A stretch of DNA of 64,000 nucleotides. It comes from Candidatus Gracilibacteria bacterium. GTDB lineage: Bacteria > Patescibacteriota > Gracilibacteria > BD1-5 > JAGOOR01. Where the stretch lies: positions 547,016 through 611,015 of the forward strand of contig JBAZVH010000001.1 of the NCBI GenBank assembly GCA_041660965.1, given 5' to 3'. The translations under genes and the position numbers were made by a program. Positions 34,005 to 44,163 of the stretch are shown here, in pieces. The notes under the pieces were generated by a model. The model was given only the letters and a program-made list of their open reading frames with translations, did not search any database and was not told where the DNA came from. Position 1 is the first letter of the stretch, and the number at the start of each line of letters is the position of its first letter.

Positions 34005-35453
34005 ATGTGCTGAATTGTTGCTATTGTCACCGATCATTCTGCTGAAGCCGCTCATTCACTGGCAGTGGCTTTAGAGGGGCTCAGGCATAGAGGACCGGAT
34101 GCAGTAGGCGCACTGATGTATTATGATGGCATACTCCGAAATGTCGTGCGAGCACGCAAAGTAGACGAACGATTTTTACAACAGGTGGAACTTATGGGAA
34201 GTGTGGATGATGTTTCAGGATCCGCGATAGCACTTGGGCATACGCGGTATAAAACGAGTGGTACCCATAATCCTCATAATTCTCAACCATTTCAAATCGG
34301 GCATGATAATATACGACTTGAGATCCTCTTTAATGGAAATATTCCTAATCATGTACAAATTCGTCGTGAGTGTATGAGCGGGTATACGTTTCAAACTGAC
34401 GGAGATACTGAGACGTTAGCACGATTTTTGCTCCATTACCTTGAGTCCGCTCCTCATACATCTTGTCGAGTCAGTATCTATGATGCCATCACGGAAGCTG
34501 TGAGAGAAGTTCTCAGAGTATTTCAGGGGGGATATTCTGTTATTGGTGTATTTTGATGAGTTGTTTTTGCATTTAAAGATCCTTTTGGTATTCGTCCGCT
34601 CGCACTCTGAAAAAAGTGACAGAGTTATATTTTTGCATCAGAGAATCATTTTTTTGAGAAGATAGGATATGAGTATAGAGGAGAGCTCCCAAATGGCTCT
34701 ATTGTGTTTCCATGAAGGGAACCACTATCACTTTTGAGTGAACCCACCCCACAGCACCCTGATGTATTCGAATTTGTCTATCTTGCGAGAAATAAATCAT
34801 GTCTTTATGAAGTCAATAATTCTGAAGTACGTTTTGATCTTGGTTTTTCAGCGGCTCAAGAGCTTTGTCACACTCATCCAGAGTGGGAGTTTGATCGAGT
34901 AGTAGCCGTCCCAAATGGTGCCAATATTATGCGACAATGAGTATGTGCTGCTCTCGGGATGGACGGTTCAGGACCAAATGGTATGACGAGAAAGTCACAT
35001 TCCGAACGATCATTTATGGCTTCTGAACAAGTCGAAAGAGAAAAAATCGTACGAGACAAATTTATCATAGACTCTGAACACATTCGATGACAAAGGATTC
35101 TCCTTATCGATGACTCCATCGTTCGTGGTACGACCATGCAGGTTATTGTCGATATGCTCTTAGAAGTATGAGCATCTTCGATTACCGTCCTTTCTGCGAG
35201 TCCTATTGTCCATTATTGAGATAAATACGGCATAGCTATGTCGACCAGAGAACTGATAGGCATCGATCATACGAGCAATGCGCAAAGAAGTCGAGAAGAC
35301 ATAGAAAAAAAACTTTTTTATAATAGTATCACAGGACAACAAAATGCCCGACTTTTTTATCCCTCTGTTCCAAATTTTCTTGCCGTCTTTAAAAAACATG
35401 GATTTTCACATGTCCATGCTGGTTATTTTACAGGAGAATTTTGTAGCGGTTAA
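34005..35453 (+). CDS. purF: Amidophosphoribosyltransferase (482 aa)
   Basis: First step of de novo purine synthesis (PRPP + Gln to phosphoribosylamine). Starts MCGIVAIVTDH: Cys2 is the Ntn nucleophile, exposed after Met removal, and Gly3 is TGA. Glutaminase motifs LRHRGPDA, GHTRYKTSG, FNGNIPNH and TDGDTE. The phosphoribosyltransferase half carries PNGANIMRQG and the PRPP loop RILLIDDSIVRGTT. The family Cys ligands for FeS are not obvious. No purD, purL or purM neighbour, so the pathway is dispersed or incomplete. Its stop overlaps the convergent next gene by two bases. Confidence 0.95.
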
Positions 35454-36145
35454 AACTCTTTTATCATCTCTTCCACGGGCGTTGCAAAAAATTCATCAAC
35501 TGCGATACCCTGTACGAGGAGAATCATTTTTTTGATAATACCACGTGCGACACGTGCCGCATCGGCTGGCTGGATATTGACTCATCTATCATACAGAAAG
35601 TGTACGAGGACATGCGCGACGAGTTTCACGAGTTCCTCTTCGTAGGTCGCATTGATCATATCCTGTACTTTTTTGGTTGATGTCTGCGATGGATCTATCG
35701 TGATACATCCTCGTACAGTATCCATCCAGATGTTGAGATGTTTTGCGATGGTGTTATCGAGTGGTTCTTGGTAGGAGACTCTTTCGGTAAATTGTAATCG
35801 AGCAGGCAGTATAGCATCTTCCATTCCGAGCTCTTTGCGTACACGCACGAGCATATCATCGGAGAGAGGAAGGAGGTACCCGAGGAGAATATGTGATGGA
35901 CAACGTGCATTGAGGAGTGGCACGAGCTGATTGATGACATGATCATACACTTGGTTCTGGAGAAGTACCTTTACGAGTTCTGAGAGGAGGATGTCAAATT
36001 TATGAGCTTTTTTCTCATCTTTTTGGGTTTTCTGTATTCACGCAAGAGCCGCAACGGCAGCATCGCGCTGTTGTTCACTTTGTTCTGCAACCTTGGTCGC
36101 CATTCAGAGCCCTTCTGAGCTCTCATCACTAGAATTAAGTCACAT
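35450..36145 (-). CDS. Hypothetical helical protein (231 aa)
   Basis: Unrecognised. A charged N-terminus (MGLNSSDESSEGLG, three TGA-Gly) leads into a Gln/Ala/Lys helix (EQSEQQRDAAVAALAG, KDEKKAHKFDILLSELVKVLL). A folded core follows: NARCPSHILLGYLLPLSDDMLVRVRKEL, then LDNTIAKHLNIWMDTVRGCITIDPSQ. ATG 36103 (MATKVAEQ) is an alternative start. The frame is intact for 231 codons only with TGA as Gly. Cytoplasmic by composition. Confidence 0.65.
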
Positions 36146-36189
36146 AGCAGTATTATATATCTTTTTACCAGAAAGTGCAAATCAAAAAT

Positions 36190-36480
36190 CTCTTCATTCC
36201 CATCATCCTGTCCGTCTAGGCGGATTGATTCCGTCATTCCAGCCAAGGACGAAGTCCGCGAGGTGGAATCCATCCGCCTGATTCCGTCATCCTGAACTTG
36301 ATTCAGGATCCAGGTTTCAATTACTAATTCCTTTTCGTACTTTTGATGGCAAAAGTACTGCAAAACCACCGAAAGCACATAAACTCGCTCTCCAGTTCAG
36401 CAACTTTCTTCTGTTCTTCAGGACGCTCAAACAGTATGTGCTCTCGGACTCTCATTTCCGAGTATCAAGATAGAGAGAAA
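36190..36480. repeat. Dispersed repeat region, copy C, with palindromic units
   Basis: CCGTCTAGGCGG and CCGTCATTCCAGCC...GGTGGAATCCA form inverted-repeat units like those at 55511-55555 and the palindrome inside the tRNA-Phe fragment. Next are a decayed ACTTTTGATGGCAAAAGT palindrome (36338-36355) and CTCAAACAGTATGTGCTCTCGG, which matches 55735 onward. No gene is seen in 36146-36681. Confidence 0.7.
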
Positions 36481-36681
36481 GCCGTACTTATCTTCTATAG
36501 AGAGGTATTTCTGTATACAAAATGTGTTCACTTTTGTCTCGAACTTCCGAATATGCGATTAGTAAGCATCACTTATTCTATGAATGCCTCTCAGTTTTTC
36601 CAAAAATTGGTCAAAAAATGCCTCTATTTTTGCCGAGTTTTTCTGTATTTAAAGATAAAAATGAGATTTTCCAAAAAACTT

Positions 36682-36709
36682 TTGACAGAAGCATTTTTTT
36701 CTCTATATT
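36682..36709 (+). promoter_or_regulatory. rRNA operon promoter
   Basis: Consensus TTGACA (36682-36687), 16-base spacer, TATATT (36704-36709), about 130 bases before mature 16S. Confidence 0.75.
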
Positions 36710-36752
36710 ACGCCTCGTCATTTCTTCAGCTTCACGGCTGAGGAGATTACAC

Positions 36753-36763
36753 TGCTCTTTTAC
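36753..36763 (+). promoter_or_regulatory. boxA antitermination element
   Basis: TGCTCTTTTAC closely matches boxA (TGCTCTTTAAC) in the 16S leader. A second TGCTCTTTA occurs near 42003, downstream of 23S. NusG is encoded in this window. Confidence 0.65.
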
Positions 36764-36795
36764 ATAATCAGTATATAAAGAAGGTGAGGTTTCCG
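36764..36795 (+). other. 5' half of the 16S processing stem
   Basis: ATAATCAGTATATAAAGAAG and the following GTGAGGTTTC pair with 38691-38721 downstream of 16S, with one bulged base. This is a typical RNase III substrate. Confidence 0.85.
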
Positions 36796-37050
36796 TGCAT
36801 CTTCGGCACGTTAAATATAGAATAAAAATATTCAAATAAGTTTTAAAGAGTTTGATCATAGCTCAGGATGAACGCTGGCGGTGCGCCTAACACATGCAAG
36901 TCGAACGCGGACTACTTTGGATTACTTTGAAGGGCTTGCCTGGATGAGTATGACATTTTTCGGTCTGAGTGGCGAACGAGAGAGTAATGTATTGGTATCT
37001 CCCCCCAAGTCAGGGATAGCCCATCGAAAGATGGATTAATACCGGATGGT

Positions 37051-37352
37051 CCCAGCACCACTTTTAATTATTTACTTTTCACCTATGTATTACGTTTATG
37101 TTTTACAGAGTCAAAAGGATTCCGATTTTTTCTATATCGGTTATTCTTCTGATTTGAAAAAGCGATTCGAATCACATAATACTTGAAAAAATCCTTCTAC
37201 TCGTCCCTATGCTCCATTTATTGTACTCTATTATGAGGCATTTCTTACAAAAGAATTGGCTTTTAGCAGAGAACAAAAACTGAAGTGACATGGACGAACA
37301 AAGCAAGAATTATTCAAGAGAATTAAGGTAGATGCTTAAAAGTGGTGCTGGG
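37051..37352 (+). other. 16S intervening sequence closed by a perfect 17-bp stem
   Basis: CCCAGCACCACTTTTAA (37051-37067) pairs perfectly with TTAAAAGTGGTGCTGGG (37336-37352), in the position of helix 9 (near E. coli 187). The stem would be an RNase III target, giving fragmented 16S. It is too small for a group I intron once the 255-base gene inside is subtracted. Confidence 0.85.
37085..37339 (+). CDS. GIY-YIG nuclease encoded inside the 16S rRNA gene (84 aa)
   Basis: Opens MYYVYVLQSQKDSDFFYIGYSSDLKKRFESHN: the YVY...YIG pair and the following S-x-D-L-x-x-R-x-x-x-H are the GIY-YIG core. PFIVLYYEAF, the conserved Glu region and SREQKLKGHGRTKQELF complete the single-domain UPF0213/YhbQ type. 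Two in-frame TGAs (HNTGKN, LKGHG) are Gly, so it is adapted to the host code. The TAA stop (37337-37339) lies inside the closing stem. The leader ATTTACTTTTCACCT resembles host leaders. A homing role is inferred from location; these small proteins are also free-standing in many genomes. Confidence 0.85.
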
Positions 37353-37668
37353 TAAAGCAGCAATGCGCTCGGGGAAGAGCCTGTATCCTATCAGCTAGTT
37401 GGCGGGGTAATAGCCCACCAAGGCAATGACGGGTAACTGGTCTGAGAGGACGACCAGTCTCGATGGAACTGAGACACGGTCCATACACCTACGGGTGGCA
37501 GCAGTGAGGAATCTTCCACAATGGACGAAAGTCTGATGGAGCGACACCGCGTGAAGGATGAAGGTTTTGTTATTGTAAACTTCTTTTCTCAGGGACGATA
37601 ATGACGGTACCTGAGGAATAAGGGACGGCTAACTATGTGCCAGCAGCCGCGGTAATACATAGGTCCCA

Positions 37669-37699
<31 letters not shown>

Positions 37700-37898
37700 T
37701 CTGCAGGTGGAAAAGTATGTCAGATATGAAAGACCGGGGCTCAACCCCGTGTTTGTCTCTGAAACTGCTTTTCTCGAGTGAGCAAGAGGTATGCGGAATT
37801 TATGGAGTAGGAGTGCAATCCGTTGACACCATAAAGAACACCAAAAGCGAAGGCAGCATACTGGGGCTCTACTGACACTCAGAGACGAAAGCGTGGGG

Positions 37899-37929
<31 letters not shown>

Positions 37930-37958
37930 CGCCCTAAACTATGATGACTAGGTGTTGG

Positions 37959-38012
37959 CCCCGCTCATTTTTTGACTTATGTTTAGTCAAGAAAGTGGAA
38001 AAATGAGCGGGG
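37959..38012 (+). repeat. Elongated hairpin in the 16S V5 region
   Basis: CCCCGCTCATTTTT (37959-37972) pairs with AAAAATGAGCGGGG (37999-38012). A smaller TTGACT/AGTCAA hairpin is inside. The 3' arm is the same as in the first 23S insertion. Confidence 0.85.
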
Positions 38013-38690
38013 TCAGTGCCGTAGCTAACGCGTTAAGTCATCCGCCTGAGTAGTACGGCCGCAAGGCTAAAACTCAAATGAATAGACGGGGGCCCACACA
38101 AGCAGTGGATCATGCGGTTTAATTCGATACTGAACGAGGAACCTTACCCAGACTTGATATCTAGGAAACCCTATAGAGATATGGGGGTGCCCGCAAGGGA
38201 ATCCTAAGACAGGCGCTGCATGGTTGCCGTCAGCTCGTGCCTTGAGGTGTTCGGTTGAGTCCGTTAACGAGCGAAACCCATGTCATTAGTTATTATGTCT
38301 AATGAGACTGCCTGAGTTAATCAGGAGGAAGGTGTGGATGACGTCAAATCAGCATGGCCCTTATGTCTGGGGCTACACGCATGATACAATGGTCGGTACA
38401 AAGAGTCGCTAGCCTGCGAAGGTATGCTAATCTCATAAAGCCGATCTCAGTCCGGATTGCAGGCTGCAACTCGCCTGCATGAAGTTGGAATTGCTAGTAA
38501 TCGTGAATCAGATATGTCACGGTGAATATGTTCCTGGGTCTTGTACTCACCGCCCGTCAAAGCATGGAAGATGTACCTACTGGAAGTCCCTTAAGTAATA
38601 TGAGGGCCCATAGTAGAGATATTGACTGGGCTTAAGTCGTAACAAGGTATCCGTACGAGAACGTGCGGATGGACTACCTCTTTTCTTTTT

Positions 38691-38721
38691 GAAACCTTCA
38701 CCTTCTTTATATACTGATTAT
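38691..38721 (+). other. 3' half of the 16S processing stem
   Basis: Reverse complement of 36764-36795 with one bulge. The 16S-23S spacer (38685-38813) contains no tRNA. It also holds one half of the 23S stem (CTAAGAAAAAGTTGTGATGAG, about 38750-38770). Confidence 0.85.
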
Positions 38722-38962
38722 TATAAGAGCATTGCTCTTGTACATACCCTAAGAAAAAGTTGTGATGAGTAAAAAAGCAATAAGTAAGTGAAGAGTGTAC
38801 ACAAAAGCGATGATAGAAATACTACAGTAATGCACACAGTGAATGCCCTGACATCTATACCCGAAGAAGGACGTACTAAACTGCGATAAGCCTGGTGAAG
38901 CTGTTAAGAAGCGTCATACATCAGGATTTCCGAATGGGGAAACCCCACCATTTTAATGGTGA

Positions 38963-39054
38963 CCCCGCTCTTTTTTTGCTAATAAGTTAAACAGTAATTT
39001 GAGGTTTTTATATCCCAATGTTATTGCAGATTTGTTGGTAAAAAATGAGCGGGG
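38963..39054 (+). other. 23S insertion 1 (domain I)
   Basis: About 90 bases between CCCCGCTCTTTTTT and AAAAAATGAGCGGGG. It lies shortly after the GAATGGGGAAACCCC segment, near E. coli 140-160, close to the classical helix 9 fragmentation site. The 3' arm is identical to the 16S V5 hairpin arm. Confidence 0.8.
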
Positions 39055-39409
39055 AGGACACAGAGTGAACTGAAATATCTAAGTAGCTCTGGAAAAGAAA
39101 TCAAATACGAGATTCCCTTAGTAGTGACGAGCGAAACGGGAACAGCCTAAACCCCCATACTGTAAGGACAGACCGTTGGTATGGAGGTGTTGCGAGGTAT
39201 ATTTACTACAATCTGTAAAGTAGACAATCTGTTTTCCACGAGGAAGAATTACCTGGGAAGGTAAGCCAAAGAGGGTAAAAGCCCCGTATTCGAAAGTGTG
39301 TAAACGCGTTGCAATATATCCTCAAGTAAGGTCGGACACGTGAAATCCGGCTCGAATCTGGGTCGACCATGATCCAAGGCTAAATACTATAGATGATCGA
39401 TAGCGAACT

Positions 39410-39440
<31 letters not shown>

Positions 39441-40010
39441 GAGAGGGGAGTGAAATAGAACCTGAAACTGTGTGCTGATAAGGAGTGGGAGCATTAGGGA
39501 GCAATCCTTTTTTGTGACCGCGTACTTTTTGTAGAACGGACCAACGACTTAGTTGTATGTGGCAAGGTTAAGGAAGAAACATCCGGAGCCGAAGCGAAAG
39601 CGAGTCTTAATAGGGCGCTCAGTCACGTACACTAGACCCGAAACCAGGAGAGCTACCCATGAGCAGGGTGAAGTGCTGAGAAATTAGCATGGAAGCCCGA
39701 ACCATTTAGAGCTGCAAGTCTATTGGATGACTCGTGGGTTGGAGTGAAAAGCTAATCGATCCTGGAGATAGCTGGTTCTCCGCGAAATATATTTAGGTAT
39801 AGCCGTATATGTCTTGTGAGGGGGGTAGAGCACTGTTTGGACTAGTTGAGGTGAATAACCTTTGCAACTCCTGATAAACTCCGAATACCCTCATGCATGG
39901 TATACGAGGCAGACTGCGACGGATAAGCGCCGTAGTCGAAAGGGAAACAGCCCAGACTCCTAACTAAGGTCCCTAATTTTCAATTCAGTGGTAAAGGAAG
40001 TGGAATTACT

Positions 40011-40044
<34 letters not shown>

Positions 40045-40827
40045 TCCTTTAAAGAGTGCGTAACAGCTCACTGGTCGAGTGATTCTGCGCCGATAATTCA
40101 ACGGGGCTAAATTGAAAACCGAAGTTGGAGATGTGTAAAATATAATTTATGCGTGGTAGCGGAGCGTTCCCCATGCCGAAGAAGGTGAACCGTGAGGTTT
40201 GCTGGAGGTACGGGAAGTGAAAATGTTGGTATGAGTAACGTAAATGAAGTGAAAACCTTCATCGCCGAATGTCTAAGGTTTCCTGTCCCATGGCAGTCAT
40301 GGCAGGGTGAGTCGGTCCTTAGGTCAACCCGATAGGGGCAGCTGATGGATATCAGGTTAATATTCCTGAACTTTGATTCTATATGTGTATAGGTTGTGAC
40401 GGATCGTGTTATTGGAGACCCGCAATGGTTGGGTTCTCGCAAGCAATCCCTCGGGTAAGCTTGTGAGCTTGGTATCGTTTTGCTTCGGCAAGGCTGGTAT
40501 CTGTGTCCTACAATAATTTGGTTCCAAGAAAAGCTTCCTATATTAGTAGACAAAACCGTACCGTAATCGAACACACGTAGACAAGTGTAAGTACACTCAG
40601 GCGTATGGGATAACTATGCTTAAGGAACTCTGCAAAATAGCGTCCGTAACTTCGGAAGAAGGACTCCCATTTGTATATTTTATGCAAGTGGGTTCAACGA
40701 ACGAGCTCAGGCGACTGTTTACCAAAAACACAGCTCTCTGCTAAGGCGTAAGCCGATGTATAGGGGGTGATGCCTGCCCAGTGCCAGAAGATCACGAGGA
40801 GGAGTGCAAGCTCTGAATTTAAGTCCT

Positions 40828-40902
<75 letters not shown>

Positions 40903-41131
40903 TGGCATAACGATCTGAGCACTGTCTCAAGCATAGACCCAGTGAAATTGCAATATCGGTAAAAATGCCGATTACTCACAGCAAGACGGAAAGACCCTAT
41001 GAAGCTTTACTATAACTTGGTATTGTGTCGTGAATCATGTTGCGTAGGATAGGTGGGAGACTATGATGGAGGGATTTTGGTCCCTCTGGAGTCAACGGTG
41101 AAATACCACCCTTTATGATTTACTACACTCA

Positions 41132-41308
41132 CCCCGTCCTCTTTCATCGAACGAAAGAGTACTTAGTCGTTAGTTTTTAGTCGTTAGTATGATGCAATTG
41201 CGTTATACTAAATACTAACTACTCGATACTAACTACTTTTACGTTTGTTTCTTGATATCTCTTTACTTGGAGATTTCTCGAAGCATTTATCGTAGAATGT
41301 GGACGGGG
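41132..41308 (+). other. 23S insertion 2 (domain V, helix 79)
   Basis: About 175 bases closed by CCCCGTCC (41132-41139) and GGACGGGG (41301-41308), between AAATACCACCCTTTATG and GGACAGTGCTTGGTGGGTAG. It contains a CTCTTTC/GAAAGAG hairpin and an imperfect inverted array of TTAGTCGTTAG and CTAACTACT motifs. No gene inside. Confidence 0.8.
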
Positions 41309-41573
41309 GACAGTGCTTGGTGGGTAGTTTAACTGGGGCGGTTGCCTCCTAAAAAGTAACGGAGGCGCGCAATGGTTGGCTTAGTCCGTATGGAAATCGG
41401 ACGTGACGTGTATTCGCACAAGCCAGCCTGACTGAGAGACCTACAAGTCGATCAGAGTCGAAAGACGGTGAAAATGAACCGGCACACACGCATGGAAGTG
41501 GTGTCGATCAACGGATAAAAGTTACTCTAGGGATAACAGGCTGATCATGCCCAAGCGTCCACAGCGACGGCAT

Positions 41574-41611
<38 letters not shown>

Positions 41612-41645
41612 GTGAAGAAGCTCCCAAGGGTTTGGCTGTTCGCCA

Positions 41646-41690
<45 letters not shown>

Positions 41691-41970
41691 TGGCCCCTAT
41701 CTGCTGTGAGCGTTGATATTTGAAAGGACTCTTCCTTAGTACGAGAGGACCGGGAAGAACGAACCTCTGGTGTACCAGCTGTCAGACCTACTGGCACAGA
41801 CGCTGGGTAGCTACGTTCGGACGAGATAACCACTGAAAGCATCTAAGTGGGAAACTCACCTTAAGATGAGATATCAGACCCCTCGGAGAATACGAGGTTG
41901 ATAGGTCGCAGGTGTACGGACAGTAATGTCTTCAGCCGAGCGATACTAACGGTCTAATTTTGTATTTCTT

Positions 41971-42160
41971 ATTCGCTTTTGTGTGCATTTAATACTATTT
42001 ACTGCTCTTTACTCATCACATCTTTTTCTTAGTGTATAGAACTCTGACAGCCAGAGCTATAGCTAGAGCCATAGACAGGATATTTTAAATATTTTCCTTT
42101 CTCTATCTTCTGCTATTTCTTCTGCTCATTTTCTGCTTCGCAGAAAATGTTGTCTCGAGT
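41971..42160. other. 23S-5S spacer with processing stem and hairpin
   Basis: Contains the 3' half of the 23S processing stem (TCGCTTTTGTGTGCA, then ACTCATCAC and TTTTTCTTAG), a boxA-like TGCTCTTTA, and the hairpin CATTTTCTGC-TTC-GCAGAAAATG (42127-42149) 11 bases before 5S. No tRNA. Confidence 0.75.
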
Positions 42161-42276
42161 GTCTTGGTGCCTTTAACGCGGGTGGTCACCTGTTCTCATT
42201 CCGAACACAGAAGTTAAGCCCCGTCGTGCCGATGGTAGTGCTCCTTGAGAGTGCGAGAGTAGGTAGGTGCCAGGAC
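42161..42276 (+). rRNA. rrf: 5S ribosomal RNA
   Basis: Helix I pairs GTCTTGGT with GCCAGGAC at the other end. Conserved CCGAACACAGAAGTTAAGC and GATGGTAGT are present. About 116 bases. Confidence 0.93.
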
Positions 42277-42303
42277 TTTCGAGATAACATCTCGCAAAAA
42301 ATT

Positions 42304-42331
42304 AACCCTCCAGAAATGGAGGGTTTTTTTT
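42304..42331 (+). terminator. rRNA operon terminator
   Basis: Perfect stem AACCCTCCA-GAAA-TGGAGGGTT followed by a T8 run. Confidence 0.92.
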
Positions 42332-42442
42332 ATGGTTTCATGCGCAATATCATTGACAAAATTATTTATAAAGTAATATTAGAAAATATAATTTAAAAGG
42401 AATATTGATCCAAGAAAAAAGAATCTAATTTTACTATATTCT

Positions 42443-43609
42443 ATGAATGATTATCCATGACAATTACCTCGTGCAGCATTGATAGCAGGATATAGGCATA
42501 TAGGGAGACCGATTATTCGAGCAAAGAAAAATCCAGAAAGAGCCCACGGACTTGGTCTGGATTTAGGACGAGTTTTGTCGCATTTCCCAGGTCTTTGTCA
42601 TGCTATTTTGTGAAATAAGAAATTCGATAATTGGTTAGCCAATCAATGATTAGATTTTACAATAGGCAATGCACATTTTACGTCTCCTTTTCTCATCCCA
42701 AGTGGTCTTGTCAAAATGCACGATGGTAAACCAGAGGAGGTACTTCGTGCACTTCCAATAGGAGCCGTAACGCTTGGTAGCATTACTCCCACTCCTCTGT
42801 TGGGTAATATGGACCAACCACGTCTTTTTGTAGATGAGCGATCACAGTCAATTGTAAACTTTATGTGACTCAATGGCCCCGGTGTTGATATGTGGGTCGC
42901 ACAACTGACCTATGAAAGAGATACACTCGGTATACACCATATACCTTTTATTATTAATATCTCCAATGCCCCAGCAACAGCTATGATAGATAAACCTGCA
43001 GAAGCCAAGGAGCTCGCTCGAAAAACAGCTCCATTTGCTCAGGTTATAGAATATAATGTATCCTGTCCAAATGTATGATGATGAAGCTGAGTGCAGGCTT
43101 TTTCTGGCGAGAGCATGGAATCCCTTGTACTGACACTCACTGCTATCCATGAATGAATAAATGAGGCTGGGATGTTTAGTGTACCTGTGATACTCAAACT
43201 CCCTCCACATCTGGATCTGGCAGCCCTTGATAGAGTGATAGCTGCCACGAGCCATCTTGTCTCCTGATATACATGTATCAATACTTCGCCAAACCAAGGA
43301 CTCAAAGATCAAACACCAATCGGGAAGAATAAATGAGGGCTTAGCTGAGCGTTGATATTTCCTGAAATGATTCGCACTGTGAAATTAGTACGACAAATAG
43401 CGCCACCGGAAATGATTATTATAGCATCGGGTGGTCTCTGAACAGGCAACACAAGAAAAGAGCGATTTTGAACTGGGTATCAGGCAGTTAAAAGCGGTGC
43501 CAATTTTGTCTCTGCTTATTCTTCACTTGCGTTTCTTGGTCCATGGGTTATGTACGATATCATAGCTGGAGCGGTGACTGCCATGAAAGAAATGGAACAA
43601 TCGGCGTAG
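42443..43609 (+). CDS. pyrD: Dihydroorotate dehydrogenase (388 aa)
   Basis: Oxidises dihydroorotate to orotate in pyrimidine synthesis. An N-terminal helical segment (NPERAHGLGLDLGRVLSHFPG) resembles the class 2 membrane-binding region. The barrel then has SPFLIPSGLVKMHDG, GAVTLGSITPTP, MGLNGPGVD, EYNVSCPNVGGG, LKLPPHLD and ASGGLGTGNTRKE. The base in NVSCPN is Cys, as in class 1 enzymes, whereas class 2 uses Ser; the protein therefore mixes class features. Over a dozen TGA-Gly codons, including three in a row after CPNV (43076-43084). Stop TAG 43607-43609. Confidence 0.92.
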
Positions 43610-43624
43610 TTATCTCTTGCAGGT

Positions 43625-44110
43625 TTATAAATATTTATATTTTCCTAACTCTTTCTCAGCTTTGATGCTCTGGAAGAATTTTTGAGCGTCTTTTTTTGCA
43701 TCTCTGAGATCGTGGTCCCTATAATTTCCGCATTCTGCTGCTGTTGCTCATGGGATTGGATAATCTTCTGGAAGTTCCATAATCCATTGATACATTTTTT
43801 GAAGAATTTCAACGACCTCTGCTCCAGTTGGTTTACCAGAGAAAAGCACATACATACCTGTTCGACATCCCATAGGACCAAAATAAATGGTCTTTTTTCA
43901 CCAGATTATATCGTTTCGGAGAAATGTAGCTCCGAGATGTTCAATCGTGTGCGCAGAGCCGATACTGAGTACTGGTTCATGATTTGGAGATTTCATCCGG
44001 ATATCGTACGTTCGTATGATATCACCTGAAGGTGTTGTGTCTTCTCGAGAGAGATACATACCTGGAGCAAGGTGGTTATGGTCGACAGAGAATGAAGCGA
44101 TACGTTCCAT
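43625..44110 (-). CDS. luxS: S-ribosylhomocysteine lyase LuxS (161 aa)
   Basis: Cleaves S-ribosylhomocysteine to homocysteine and DPD, the autoinducer-2 precursor. MERIASFSVDHNHLAPGMYLSRED is the family opening. The metal ligands are His54 and His58 of HTIEH and Cys127 of AECGN; catalytic Cys82 is in MGCRTG. Full length. ATG 44110 is chosen over 44143 because it begins the conserved MERIASF. Two TGA-Gly codons (IIWGKKT, IPGATA). It follows mtnN by 53 bases on the same strand, completing the two-step route from S-adenosylhomocysteine. Confidence 0.96.
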
Positions 44111-44163
44111 AGTGAGATTAATAATACAAAAGACAGAATACAAAGTACAAAATGAAGGAAGTT

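Noticed and set aside
36343..36859. Overlapping frames upstream of 16S on both strands
   Set aside because: The region holds repeats, promoter, boxA and the processing stem; frames are inconsistent and start in repeats.
37051..37352. Group I or group II intron in 16S
   Set aside because: After removing the 255-base gene less than 50 bases remain, too few for a catalytic core; the stem-closed form fits an intervening sequence.
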